Made by a program: the position numbers and the translations under genes. Source: a candidate division KSB1 bacterium (lineage in GTDB: Bacteria; Zhuqueibacterota; Zhuqueibacteria; JANLFK01; Oleimicrobiaceae). From it: a stretch of 64,000 nucleotides of DNA. Numbering within the stretch: the first letter of the stretch is position 1; each line of letters starts with the position of its first letter. The stretch spans positions 434,001-498,000 of the forward strand of contig JANLFK010000001.1 of the NCBI GenBank assembly GCA_024655945.1, written 5' to 3'. Positions 8,650 through 17,383 of the stretch are shown here, piece by piece. The notes under the pieces were generated by a model that was given only the letters and a program-made list of their open reading frames with translations, was not told the origin of the DNA and made no database searches.

Positions 8650-10539
8650 ATGCGCCGCCACTTCCAAACCTACGCATGGTGTTGCACCGTCTTCGTGGTC
8701 CTTTCTTGGGGAACTGCCCGCGCTGGAGACATTCTCAGCATCGATGGCACCAGGTTCCGCCTTGACGGCAAGCCATTCGACATGTGGGGTGTGCGCGTGC
8801 CCAACGCGCTGTGGGACGACGCCACCGTGCAGGCATGCATCAACGAACTACCCACCTACCTCTCCTACGGCGTCAACACAATCTACGTGAACCTGCAAGG
8901 GTGCTGGCCGGGTTTCGATCGCAATGTCGACCCCAACACTGGCAAGTACTACGACTCCAGCACCTTCAATCCGGATGGCTCGCTCCGGCCGCAGTATCTT
9001 GCGCGTCTGCAGCGGCTTCTTGAGGCCACGCGCAATCAGAACATGGTGGTCAACATCTGCTACTTCTACCAGCGCCAGTGCCGGCGCGCGGCCACCACCC
9101 CTTACCTTGACCACGACCACTTTGTGGACAATGCAGCCATTTTCCGCGCGATGAGGAACATCACCGAGTGGTTGAAACCCTATCGTCACGTGTTCATCGA
9201 TGTGGCAAACGAGTTTGGGCATGAGGCCTACGACTATGACGATGTCTTTCCCTGGAACGGCACGGACAAGTGGCCCACTGCGCTCGTACTCCAAAAAGCA
9301 AAGCTGCTGGTTGACAGCGTGCACGCCGTTGATCCCAACCGCATCTGCGGAGTGAGTCCGTGGTCCAACTGCGGCGCCCTGGAGGTCTCCTCGGCGGACG
9401 TGTGGTTCTACCACGGTTCAGGGATATCACGAACGCCCTCACGGCACGACCGGCCGATAATAAACAACGAGTCGTGGCACGCTCCGGCCTATAGGGTGGG
9501 CGATCCTGGCATCAGACTCGACGGGGTCTACACCGAGGACCAAAAGGACATGCTGAAGAACGAGCCGGTTCAGCAGTACAACATGGGCTATTTCTGGTTC
9601 TGGCACAGCGGCTGGTTGCTGATGTACCCATTTCGTTTCGACGTCGGAGGGGATGGCACCGAGCAAGACCCAGGCGACCGCTGGATGTTCGAGCATATCC
9701 ACCAATTCCGCTTCAAGGTCACGCTCTCGGACCTCGATGCCGAAGTTGCAGATGGCAAAGTCCACCTTTCGTGGAAGGCCGAGACAAGGCTCGAGAACAC
9801 GCGCTTCAACGTGTATCGGTGTGCCGAGCCGTTTTTCTCGCTGGGCGGCCCCCTGGTGGTCAAAGTGGGTGCGGCGGTGGCCGACCAAGACCCGGCAACC
9901 CAGGCTATCGACTGGAGCGAGGCGGCGGAAGGTTTCCTCGGCAATCCTGCGCAAAACGCTTTCTACGCCATCACCGCCACGCATGGTGGACTGGAGTCGG
10001 CCCTGTACGGCTACGCGGGCGAGCTCGACTTTCCCCTCGTGATTACCGCCGGCACCGATTTCAATGCCGTCGCACTTCCCTTCGCTCAACAGACTCCATT
10101 TACTGCTGCGGACCTGGTCGCTCGTTTTCCCTGCATCAATTCAGTGGCCTGCCTTGACCCGGAAAGCGGACAGTTCCAGCAGTATGCCCCGCAGCTCCCT
10201 GCGACGAACTTTCTCCTGAACCCTGCTGAGGCACTGTTAGTGAATGCTACCGCTCCGGGGGTAATGAGCTTAGCTGGCGCTCTGGTCAATGGGAGCTACC
10301 AGCTTAAGGCATCGCTCCAGGGGCGCCTCAACACCATTGTGCTGCCCTTCAGCAAGCGGCACCTGACCAAGGCCTCGGACTTGTTGGCCAACATCCCGCG
10401 CTGTACCCAGGTCGGAAGGTGGAATCCCGAAGCGCAGGCGGTCGAATTCTACCAGCCTTCGCAACCCGCCAGCAACTTCACGCTGATCCCCGGCTGGCCT
10501 TACTTTGTGCGCGTGAGCCAGGACGTCACCTGGCCGTGA
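8650..10539 (+). CDS. Secreted glycoside-hydrolase-like protein with duplicated C-terminal module
   Basis: A 629-residue exported protein. A signal peptide (residues 1 to ~25, ending GTARA) is followed by a TIM-barrel-like domain of clan GH-A character ([35 protein letters not shown] with a candidate acid/base Glu, and [10 protein letters not shown] with a candidate nucleophile Glu). Next comes an FN3-like segment (~residues 360-440). Finally there are two copies of an ~80-residue module (about 470-545 and 560-629), each with LPF, a DL segment and a PA(T/S)NF block. It probably acts on a polysaccharide outside the cytoplasm; the substrate is unknown. The ATG has AAGGAGAC just upstream. The next gene starts 14 bases after its stop, so the two are likely co-transcribed. 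Confidence 0.7.
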   Translation: MRRHFQTYAWCCTVFVVLSWGTARAGDILSIDGTRFRLDGKPFDMWGVRVPNALWDDATVQACINELPTYLSYGVNTIYVNLQGCWPGFDRNVDPNTGKYYDSSTFNPDGSLRPQYLARLQRLLEATRNQNMVVNICYFYQRQCRRAATTPYLDHDHFVDNAAIFRAMRNITEWLKPYRHVFIDVANEFGHEAYDYDDVFPWNGTDKWPTALVLQKAKLLVDSVHAVDPNRICGVSPWSNCGALEVSSADVWFYHGSGISRTPSRHDRPIINNESWHAPAYRVGDPGIRLDGVYTEDQKDMLKNEPVQQYNMGYFWFWHSGWLLMYPFRFDVGGDGTEQDPGDRWMFEHIHQFRFKVTLSDLDAEVADGKVHLSWKAETRLENTRFNVYRCAEPFFSLGGPLVVKVGAAVADQDPATQAIDWSEAAEGFLGNPAQNAFYAITATHGGLESALYGYAGELDFPLVITAGTDFNAVALPFAQQTPFTAADLVARFPCINSVACLDPESGQFQQYAPQLPATNFLLNPAEALLVNATAPGVMSLAGALVNGSYQLKASLQGRLNTIVLPFSKRHLTKASDLLANIPRCTQVGRWNPEAQAVEFYQPSQPASNFTLIPGWPYFVRVSQDVTWP

Positions 10540-10553
10540 GGAGGAAAGAGAAG

Positions 10554-11537
10554 ATGACACGTGGGACGCATTGTGCGGTGCTGCTGGCGACGGCTGCCGT
10601 GCTGCTGAGCTGCAGCGAGGTTCTCAGGGCGCAAGTGCCCCATCTGGTCTACGGCGAAGTTCGTGCCAGCGACGGCAGTGTGCCGGCAGCGAGCCAAGTG
10701 ACCTTCGAAGCATTCATCCAGAACCGTCCCGGGGAGATGCTGACAGACAGCGCTCCAGGCCAGACCGGCCTGCTGCCGGAGACTTCGCCTCTGATCTGGA
10801 TGGTGCAGTGTGCCGACTTCCCAACGCCGTGGTCGATCGGCGACCTCCTGGTGGTAAACGTCCGCAGCCAACTCACTGGAGAGTCTGCCTCTGCCGAGGT
10901 TCTGCTCACCTCGGACCCATACCAGGACGCGGGCATCCTGCCCCTGCCTCTTCACCTGGTCCTGCTGGAGGCCGCGTGGCAGGACGAGGGTGTGCTGGTG
11001 AGATGGCAGACCACTGACGAAGTCGATTGCATGGGCTTTGACCTTTGGCGGGCTGAGCAAGGAAAACAGGGCTGGGTGCGCCTCAACGCGAGCCTGCTCC
11101 CCGCCGTGGGAGGCATAGGCCGCCGGCAAGAGTACCGCTACCTCGACCAGGAAGCGCCGCGCCGAACACGATGCCACTACCGCCTTGAGGAAGTTGCCAG
11201 AAACGGTGTGCGGACTGTCCTGGGTACCGTGAGCGTGGAAACGCCCGGCCTCCTGCCAACCGCTTTCCGCCTCTCGCCGGCGTTCCCCAATCCCTGTCGT
11301 GGGGCAACGCGCATCTCGCTGTCGTTGGCACGAGAGTCATCGGCGCGGGTGGCGATAGTAGACCTGCGTGGCGCGCTGGTCAAGGTGCTGGCAGAAGGGT
11401 CGTTGCCACCTGGGGAGCACGGCCTGACCTGGGACGGCAAGGATCAGCATGGGCGCGAGCTCCCTGCAGGCATTTACTTCTGCCGCGTGACGGCCGGCGG
11501 TGAGCACCGCGTGGAGAAGATTGTCTTGACCAGGTAG
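10554..11537 (+). CDS. Secreted protein with C-terminal Por/FlgD-like sorting domain
   Basis: A 327-residue exported protein of unknown function. The N-terminus is hydrophobic with either a lipobox (LLSC) or signal peptidase I cleavage after LRAQ. The middle has an FN3-like region (VLVRWQTTDEVDCMGFDLWR). The last ~90 residues form a typical FlgD-Ig/type-A sorting domain: FRLSPAFPNPCRGATRI..., WDGKDQHGRELPAGIYFCR, ending VEKIVLTR. Such domains direct secretion or surface attachment in FCB bacteria. The start at 10554 follows GAGGAAAGAGAAG. It is coupled to the glycosidase-like gene upstream and nearly abuts the convergent sigma-factor gene (5 bases). Confidence 0.72.
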   Translation: MTRGTHCAVLLATAAVLLSCSEVLRAQVPHLVYGEVRASDGSVPAASQVTFEAFIQNRPGEMLTDSAPGQTGLLPETSPLIWMVQCADFPTPWSIGDLLVVNVRSQLTGESASAEVLLTSDPYQDAGILPLPLHLVLLEAAWQDEGVLVRWQTTDEVDCMGFDLWRAEQGKQGWVRLNASLLPAVGGIGRRQEYRYLDQEAPRRTRCHYRLEEVARNGVRTVLGTVSVETPGLLPTAFRLSPAFPNPCRGATRISLSLARESSARVAIVDLRGALVKVLAEGSLPPGEHGLTWDGKDQHGRELPAGIYFCRVTAGGEHRVEKIVLTR

Positions 11538-11542
11538 AACAC

Positions 11543-12124
11543 TCAGGGACGCAGTTGCTCTTTGAGGCGCTTCTTGAGCATCTCGCGGGCGCGGAAGATG
11601 CGGGCCTTCACCGTGCCCAACGGCACGTTGAGAATCTGGCTAATCTCCTCGTAGGAGCGATCTTCACTGTGGCGAAGGATGATGCAGATGCGATACCTTT
11701 CGGGCAGACTGGCGATGGCCTCCTCGATGATTCTCGTGCGCTCCTTGGCCAGCAGCGTGCGTTCAGGGGTGGCTGAAGCGTCGGCAAACTCGCGGGGGAT
11801 CTCGCCGTCCTTGGCCTGGATGGGATGCTCCAAGGAACAGGTGGCAAGTTTTTTCTTGCGGAAGTAGTCGATGCAGTTGTTGATGGCGATCTTGTAGAGC
11901 CAGGTGGAGAAGGCGTACTCTTCGTTAAAGTTCGCCAGGGCGGCAAAGGCCTTGATGAAGGTCTCCTGCACGAGGTCTTCAGCCTGTAGCCGATTCCGGA
12001 CCATGCGATAGACGACACTGAAGATGGGCCCACGGTAGCGTTCCATGATGCGGCGATATGCTGCCTGATCACCGCCCAGCGCGCGCTTGATGAGGATGGA
12101 GTCGGGTAAGCCGCTTCTCTTCAC
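11543..12124 (-). CDS. ECF-subfamily RNA polymerase sigma factor
   Basis: A 193-residue sigma-70-family protein with region 2 (YRMVRNRLQAEDLVQETFIK, FSTWLYKIAINNCIDYFRKKK) and region 4 helix-turn-helix (RYRICIILRHSEDRSYEEIS, LNVPLGTVKARIFRAREML), the RpoE-like group IV arrangement. The start is GTG at 12124 with GAGGG upstream; the longer frame passes through the promoter. No anti-sigma factor gene is adjacent, so control must be elsewhere or transcriptional. It ends 5 bases from the convergent sorting-domain gene. The regulon is unknown. Confidence 0.88.
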   Translation of the reverse strand: MKRSGLPDSILIKRALGGDQAAYRRIMERYRGPIFSVVYRMVRNRLQAEDLVQETFIKAFAALANFNEEYAFSTWLYKIAINNCIDYFRKKKLATCSLEHPIQAKDGEIPREFADASATPERTLLAKERTRIIEEAIASLPERYRICIILRHSEDRSYEEISQILNVPLGTVKARIFRAREMLKKRLKEQLRP

Positions 12125-12148
12125 GCTTTGGCCCTCAGAGGTTGCCCG

Positions 12149-12177
12149 AAAATAGTGGAAAAATGCCAAACAATCAA
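12149..12177 (-). promoter_or_regulatory. Sigma-70-like promoter for the ECF sigma factor gene
   Basis: Minus strand TTGATT (complement of 12172-12177), 17-base spacer and TATTTT (complement of 12149-12154); predicted TSS ~18 bases ahead of the GTG start. It also supports the short version of the protein. Confidence 0.45.
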
Positions 12178-12304
12178 GGGGATTTTGGACGGCCGCGCCA
12201 GAAAGCGGGAATGGCTGGGGGCCGAGCGCGCTGCCAGATAACGGCTGGCGCAAGAGCCAGCGAGGAAAGGAATTCCGGTGCCCACTTTGAGGCGATTTTT
12301 CCTC

Positions 12305-12332
12305 TTGACAAAGAAGGAAAATCTTCTATATT
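12305..12332 (+). promoter_or_regulatory. Promoter for tRNA-Phe
   Basis: A consensus TTGACA (12305-12310) is followed by a 16-base spacer and TATATT (12327-12332), with transcription expected near 12339, a few bases before the mature tRNA 5' end. Confidence 0.65.
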
Positions 12333-12347
12333 TGTCACCGGTGACTT

Positions 12348-12420
<73 letters not shown>

Positions 12421-12425
12421 CTCCC

Positions 12426-12451
12426 AGGCCCTGGGTGCCAGCTCAGGGCCT
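12426..12451 (+). terminator. Terminator-like hairpin after tRNA-Phe
   Basis: An 8-bp inverted repeat AGGCCCTG / CAGGGCCT (12426-12433, 12444-12451) with a 10-base loop, followed by the T-rich stretch TCTTCATT. Confidence 0.6.
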
Positions 12452-12502
12452 TCTTCATTAGGCGCCAAACACGCTGGGTGATGCAGAAGGTGTGGGCTGG
12501 GT

Positions 12503-13993
12503 GTGGCGCGCATCGCAGGATGCGCTACCCAAGCGCTGACACATAACGAGCTGTCCTGGCGGAGAGGGCCAACGTCCACCGCAGTTTCACAACGCCGGCA
12601 TCGGCAAGCAATAGGGCTCATGGTCATCCTCCTCATTGGAGGGGCCATCCGGCTTTACAGGCTCGGCGCCTGGAGCTGCTGGATCGACGAGCTCTACACC
12701 TTTGAGCGCCCACAGCAGCCGTGGGGCAACAACCTTTCCTATCCCTTTCTCCTTTTGAGCCGCGTTTCCCTTGAGCTCTTTGGCCATAGTGCCTTCGCCC
12801 TGCGTCTGTTCCCTTGCCTCTTCGGCATCCTCGCACTGCTGGCAATCTACGCACTGGCGCGGCACCTGTTTGACGCCCGGGTGGCAATGGTCGCGCTGCT
12901 CTTTGCCACCTTCTCGCCATGGCACATCTACCTCTGGCAGTTTGCCAGGGCTTACTCGGCGGTCATCCTCTTCTCCCTACGTGCCCTCTTCTGCCTGCAC
13001 CGTTTCGCGCAAAAAGGGCCCCCTGCCGACCTGGCGCTCTTCCTTGACCTGTTTTTCCTGGGCTTCTTCTTCCACAACACCGCCGCCTTTGTCCTCGTTA
13101 CTGCCCTCGTCTTCATGCTCACGGCCCACTTCTTTCCCCCCCGACCACAGGCGGAGGTGGCAAAGCGTGCGGCCCTTGTCACTGCAGTAGTAGCGGTTTT
13201 GGGACTATTGTTCTTCCCCAGCTTTCTCCGGTTTGCAGCACATTGGCGCGAGAAGCAGATGGCCTCAGGCTACTGGGGGGCCACGCCTGCTGGCTTTGTG
13301 CTGAGAGTCGGCTATCACTTGACCCCCAGTTTAGGGGTGGCCGCCTTGTTGGGGATGGGTCACCTGCTGGCAATACGCCGGCGCGAAGGGGCCTTGCTGG
13401 CAAGTTACGCACTCATCGGACCCGTGGCCCTCGTGCTTGCTGCCGCATGCCGAGTCAACGTCAGCGCAAAGTACGTCTCCTGCACGCTCCCAGCTTTTTG
13501 CATTGCCGCCGCCTACTTTGTGGCTCATCTGGCGAGTGGCGCACAGGGGAAGAAAGTTGCCTGGGCAGGGATCGCTGCGCTGGTGCTCATTCCTTCATTG
13601 GAGACTTGCTACGGCTACTTCACTCACGGCTGGGGCAACCGCGACCGGCTGCAGGAGGCGATCTGCTATGTGCACGAGCAGGCGGCAAAGGAAGATGTCA
13701 TCGTGCCTCTGTATTTCTTCAAGGACCCCGCTGAGGCGCGCTTCTACGTTGTCGGCATTGCGCAGTTGAAGGGAATTGCGCTGGACAGCAGTCGCATCTA
13801 CGTGCCGCGGCAAGAAGAGGACCTGCGGACCCTTCCTCGCGCGTGGGTGCTCACCGTAGGCAAGACCGTCCCGCCGGAACGCCCTCACATGTATCGTTGG
13901 TTGACAGCGTCTTCCCACCTTGTGGCGGAATTCCCTGCTCTCCGCGGGGTGCAGGATAATGCAGTCAGGGTCTATTTCCATGACACCCAGTAG
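12503..13993 (+). CDS. GT-C type membrane glycosyltransferase (GT39/ArnT-like)
   Basis: A protein of up to 496 residues with about 10-12 membrane segments. The first periplasmic loop carries the acidic GT39/GT83-type motif CWIDELYTFERP (~residues 58-69), typical of polyprenyl-phosphate-sugar-dependent transferases. It is followed by HSAFALRLFPCLFGILAL and FSPWHIYLWQFARAYS, also typical of the family. It would transfer a sugar from a lipid carrier to a lipid or protein on the outer face of the inner membrane. The GTG start at 12503 is uncertain; a start up to ~35 codons later is possible, because the early residues are not hydrophobic. A transglutaminase-like secreted protein follows. Confidence 0.72.
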   Translation: MARIAGCATQALTHNELSWRRGPTSTAVSQRRHRQAIGLMVILLIGGAIRLYRLGAWSCWIDELYTFERPQQPWGNNLSYPFLLLSRVSLELFGHSAFALRLFPCLFGILALLAIYALARHLFDARVAMVALLFATFSPWHIYLWQFARAYSAVILFSLRALFCLHRFAQKGPPADLALFLDLFFLGFFFHNTAAFVLVTALVFMLTAHFFPPRPQAEVAKRAALVTAVVAVLGLLFFPSFLRFAAHWREKQMASGYWGATPAGFVLRVGYHLTPSLGVAALLGMGHLLAIRRREGALLASYALIGPVALVLAAACRVNVSAKYVSCTLPAFCIAAAYFVAHLASGAQGKKVAWAGIAALVLIPSLETCYGYFTHGWGNRDRLQEAICYVHEQAAKEDVIVPLYFFKDPAEARFYVVGIAQLKGIALDSSRIYVPRQEEDLRTLPRAWVLTVGKTVPPERPHMYRWLTASSHLVAEFPALRGVQDNAVRVYFHDTQ

Positions 13994-14110
13994 GGTTCCA
14001 TGCGAAGCCATTTTTTCCCCCAGCGCCTTGCGAGGCCAGGATTGTCCAGGCAGTCTGAGGCCTGGGGCCATCCGCGCGGCAAGTTGGCGAACAAGGCGGA
14101 GGAGGTGAAA

Positions 14111-15556
14111 ATGCCGAGAACCTGCACAATTTTCTTCATTGCTCTGTTCGCGCTCCCTTCCCTCGCGCAGCGCCAAGGCGTCCTTGCCCCGTTCGAGGCC
14201 TTCATCGAGCGTGGCGAGTTTGCCAAGGCACAGAGCGAAATGAGAATGGCGCTTGCCCAACACCCCGACATGCCGGCCTTGGAACGCTTGACTCTGGAGT
14301 TCGAAATCGAGAGGCTGGACCGCATTCGCAAGGACTTTTGCAAGACAAAGGAGGAGGTGGTCGACTACATTCGCCTGTACATCCCGACGGTGGGCGATGC
14401 AGATCTGGAACACTGGGAAAAGGAGCGCTCGTTGGAGTGCATGATAATCGACGGCCAGAAGTGGTACTTTGCCAGGGCGGCCAGCAACCTCTTCCGCATC
14501 GACAAGGAGGCACGACGCATCAAGGAGGCCTACGATCGCACCCATGGCCTGCTTCCCAAGAGGGGCTATAGCTACGAGCAGGACGCGGCGGAGATCATCC
14601 ACGCAAGCGAAACCTTGGGGTGCCGGCTCGTGAAGCCGAAGCGCTTCCGCATCACCTACACCATTCGGGTTCATCCCGATGCCGTCCCTGCGGGGGAGAC
14701 GATCCGCGCCTGGCTTCCGTTTCCGCGGGAGGGCAATCGCCGCCAGCGGCACATCCGCATAGAGCAAGCAAGCCCCGACACCTACATAATCGCCGACAAT
14801 GAGCGCTATCCGCAGCGGACTGTCTACATGGAGCAGAAGGCGGTCGCCGGGCAACCCACCGTCTTCCAGTACCGTTTCTCTTTCACCTCGTATGCCGAGT
14901 ACAACAACATCGACCCTGCTCGCGTACAACCCTACGACACCTCCTCGGCATTGTACAAGGAGCACACCCGAGAGGTGCCGCCGCACATCGTCTTCACCGA
15001 GGAGTTGCGGGCAGTCTCGCGCAGGATTGTCGGCAACGAGACCAACCCTTACCTGAAAGCCAAGAAAATCTTCGCCTGGGTGGATGAGTGGGTGCCCTGG
15101 GCAGGGGCACGAGAGTACTCCACCGTGCGCAACATCCCCATGTACGCCTATCAGGAGCGGCATGGGGACTGCGGGATGCAGACGCTCCTTTTCATGACCC
15201 TGGCGCGCATGAATGGCATCCCCGTCCACTGGCAGTCCGGCTACGAAATGATGCCCGGCCAAGAGTCTATGCACGACTGGTGCGAGATGTACTTGGAACC
15301 GTACGGCTGGGTGCTGGTCGACCAGTCGTATGGCCTCAAGGAGTCAAAAGATGAGCGCGTCCGTTGGTTCTGCCTGGGCAATACCGATGCTTACCGCTGG
15401 ATCGTGAACGACGACTTTTCGCAGCCGCTCTATCCAGCCAAGATCTACCCGCGCAGCGAAACCGTAGATTTTCAGCGGGGCGAAGTGGAGTGGCGCGGGG
15501 GCAACCTCTATTTCGACTCTTGGGACTATGACTGGCAGGTAGAGCGATTGGACTGA
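14111..15556 (+). CDS. Secreted transglutaminase-like cysteine-protease-fold protein
   Basis: A 481-residue protein with an N-terminal signal peptide (IFFIALFALPSLAQ). After a ~170-residue helical region comes a beta-rich segment (~180-300) and a transglutaminase-like core. The catalytic triad is visible: Cys in HGDCGMQTLLFMTL (~residue 356), His in ESMHDWCEMYL and Asp in WVLVDQSYG. Such proteins act as peptidases, amidases or crosslinkers; the substrate is unknown. The start at 14111 has GGAGGTGAAA directly upstream. The triad is intact, so it is probably active. Confidence 0.75.
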   Translation: MPRTCTIFFIALFALPSLAQRQGVLAPFEAFIERGEFAKAQSEMRMALAQHPDMPALERLTLEFEIERLDRIRKDFCKTKEEVVDYIRLYIPTVGDADLEHWEKERSLECMIIDGQKWYFARAASNLFRIDKEARRIKEAYDRTHGLLPKRGYSYEQDAAEIIHASETLGCRLVKPKRFRITYTIRVHPDAVPAGETIRAWLPFPREGNRRQRHIRIEQASPDTYIIADNERYPQRTVYMEQKAVAGQPTVFQYRFSFTSYAEYNNIDPARVQPYDTSSALYKEHTREVPPHIVFTEELRAVSRRIVGNETNPYLKAKKIFAWVDEWVPWAGAREYSTVRNIPMYAYQERHGDCGMQTLLFMTLARMNGIPVHWQSGYEMMPGQESMHDWCEMYLEPYGWVLVDQSYGLKESKDERVRWFCLGNTDAYRWIVNDDFSQPLYPAKIYPRSETVDFQRGEVEWRGGNLYFDSWDYDWQVERLD

Positions 15557-15649
15557 CAATGCGGGACGTCGGCGGCGCGAGGCGTCGAGGCAATGCGCCC
15601 CTCCCGCCTGCGCGACCCGAGGGAAGGCCACTTTCGCCAGCTTTTTGGC

Positions 15650-15678
15650 TTGCAAATGTTGCAACATTTTCGTAAATT
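15650..15678 (+). promoter_or_regulatory. Promoter of the DUF4921 gene overlapped by a 16-base palindrome
   Basis: TTGCAA (15650-15655), 17-base spacer, TAAATT (15673-15678). A perfect palindrome AAATGTTGCAACATTT (15654-15669) fills the spacer between the two boxes, as expected of a repressor operator. Confidence 0.5.
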
Positions 15679-15739
15679 GGCATTCGCCGTGTGCCACTAA
15701 GGACAGCCATAATTTTCAGCAACTACGGAGGGAGCCGCC

Positions 15740-17074
15740 TTGTTAGAGCGTGTTCATGAGGCGATGTACCACGTGATGCCAGATGGCACCGAGAAACAGA
15801 TCCACCCCTTCACCGGTACCGAGGTCTGGGCCATCCCCGGACGAAGGCACAAGCCCATAGCCAACGAGCGACCCAAGACTGCCAAGAAGCTTGAGATTCA
15901 CACGCCTGAGGACTACTGCAACTTCTGCGAAGCAAACTACTTGAACACTCCCCCAGAGAAGGGTCGCCTGGTGCGCAAGGACGGCGGCTACTACGCTTTG
16001 GAGAGAATCGACCCAAGCCAGCTCTTTGCTACGGACGCCGAGTTCCGGCGCATTCCCAATCTCTTCGAAATCGTCAGCGTAGACTACTGGAAGAAGAACC
16101 ACGACTATCGGCTGAGCGAAAAGAACCTCGCCTGGAAGCAACGCTACCTTTCCAGCAAAGAGGGGCTGGCTCATGTGCTGCACATGGTGGACATGAAGCT
16201 GAGCATGAGCGGCTACGCAGAGGCCCAGCTGCGCAGCATGTCCGCGGATGAAAAACTGGAATACTCGGATGCCTTCTTTGGCGGCTGCCACGAGCTGCTC
16301 ATCTACCGTCGCCATTACATCCCCGGGGCGCAGTACGATTCGGACTCTTTTTCCTCCGGCATGCTCACTCCCGACGAGCACTTCTGGTACTTCAAGTTCA
16401 CCATTGCCGCCATGGAAGACATCTACGACCAGAACCGCTACGTGCGCTACGTGAGCGTCTACCAGAACTGGCTGCGCCCGGCTGGCGCATCGTTCGACCA
16501 CCTGCACAAGCAACTGGTCGGTCTGGACGAATGGGGCGTCTCGGTGGAGCGCGAACTGCAGCTTGCCCACGCCAGCCCCAACATGTACAACGAGTACGCC
16601 GCCAATTTCGCCTCCTACCAGAACCTGGTGGTTGCCGAGAACCCCTTTGCCATGGCCTTCGTCGACTTAGGTCATCGCTATCCCACCATCGCCATCTATT
16701 CAAAGAGCCAGCACTGCAAGCCGAGCGAGCACACCGACGAAGAACTGCGCGGCTTCAGCGACATCGTCCATGCCATTCACGCGGCCATGGGGAACCAGCT
16801 TTCCTGCAACGAGGAGTGGTACTACATGCCGCGCGACGCGATCATCCCCATGCCGTGGCATGTGCTGATCAAGTGGCGGGTCAATATCCCTGCGGGATTC
16901 GAGGGCGGTACCAAGATCTACGTGAACCCCTTCCGGCTGAAGGACCTGCGCGACATGATTGTGCCGCGGCTATTCGAAGTGCGGGACAAGGGCCTGATCG
17001 CCGGCGTGTGTATCGCACAAGAGTGTGAAGTCAAACCAAACTCCCTGAAATACTATCTGAACGGCCGCTGCTGA
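15740..17074 (+). CDS. DUF4921 family protein, GalT/HIT-like nucleotidyltransferase fold
   Basis: A 444-residue protein. A CNFC cysteine pair lies near residue 61, and FDHLHKQLVG near residue 256 resembles the HxHxQ-type nucleotide-binding site of galactose-1-phosphate uridylyltransferase and HIT proteins. The whole architecture matches DUF4921, annotated as GalT-like. A role in nucleotidyl transfer to a sugar phosphate is likely, but the substrate is unknown. The start is TTG at 15740, after GGAGGGAGCCGCC. It has its own promoter with a possible operator, and a hairpin follows the stop. Confidence 0.72.
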   Translation: MLERVHEAMYHVMPDGTEKQIHPFTGTEVWAIPGRRHKPIANERPKTAKKLEIHTPEDYCNFCEANYLNTPPEKGRLVRKDGGYYALERIDPSQLFATDAEFRRIPNLFEIVSVDYWKKNHDYRLSEKNLAWKQRYLSSKEGLAHVLHMVDMKLSMSGYAEAQLRSMSADEKLEYSDAFFGGCHELLIYRRHYIPGAQYDSDSFSSGMLTPDEHFWYFKFTIAAMEDIYDQNRYVRYVSVYQNWLRPAGASFDHLHKQLVGLDEWGVSVERELQLAHASPNMYNEYAANFASYQNLVVAENPFAMAFVDLGHRYPTIAIYSKSQHCKPSEHTDEELRGFSDIVHAIHAAMGNQLSCNEEWYYMPRDAIIPMPWHVLIKWRVNIPAGFEGGTKIYVNPFRLKDLRDMIVPRLFEVRDKGLIAGVCIAQECEVKPNSLKYYLNGRC

Positions 17075-17100
17075 GCAGCCGCAGAGCAGGTCTGTCTGCC

Positions 17101-17124
17101 CAGGGTCCCGCACACGGGGCCCTG
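17101..17124. terminator. Hairpin downstream of the DUF4921 gene
   Basis: A 10-bp stem (17101-17110 with 17115-17124, one G-U pair) and CACA loop starts 26 bases after the stop codon. No U-tract follows, so it is a weak intrinsic terminator or a 3'-end structure. Confidence 0.4.
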
Positions 17125-17157
17125 AAGATGAACCACAATCCCCGAAAACGAGCAGAG

Positions 17158-17193
17158 GGGGCTAAGCCCCGAAGGTGGTGCCGCGCAGCGGCA
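17158..17193. other. Two adjacent perfect hairpins in the 309-base gap before the TonB receptor gene
   Basis: GGGGC-TAA-GCCCC (17158-17170) and TGCCGC-GCA-GCGGCA (17179-17193) lie eight bases apart, upstream of the receptor promoter. They are too far upstream to be in that mRNA and may be part of the 3' untranslated region of the DUF4921 transcript. Confidence 0.3.
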
Positions 17194-17245
17194 GGGGATG
17201 CTTCGCCCATGCGCTGATTTCCGTTCATTTTTCTCGCTTTTCCTC

Positions 17246-17274
17246 TTGACTTTTTCTCCGGCTGTGGTTATATT
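17246..17274 (+). promoter_or_regulatory. Sigma-70-type promoter for the TonB receptor / PorV cluster
   Basis: TTGACT (17246-17251), a 17-base spacer and TATATT (17269-17274); the predicted leader is ~105 bases. It probably drives the three genes to 24159, which have no other clear promoter. Confidence 0.6.
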
Positions 17275-17383
17275 ATAGGCGGTGTGTGGGCGTAGACGAC
17301 GCTCAGGCACCTGCTCTATTGTGCTCGCGGCAGTGCAGCGTCGACGTGTGGGCTCGACCATCACACGGAAGGAGGAAAGAGCT

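Noticed and set aside
5474-8660. Several long plus-strand frames across uvrA (for example 5474-6313, 6782-7351)
   Set aside because: They are antisense shadows of a complete 942-residue UvrA with all family motifs; the frames have no recognisable domains.
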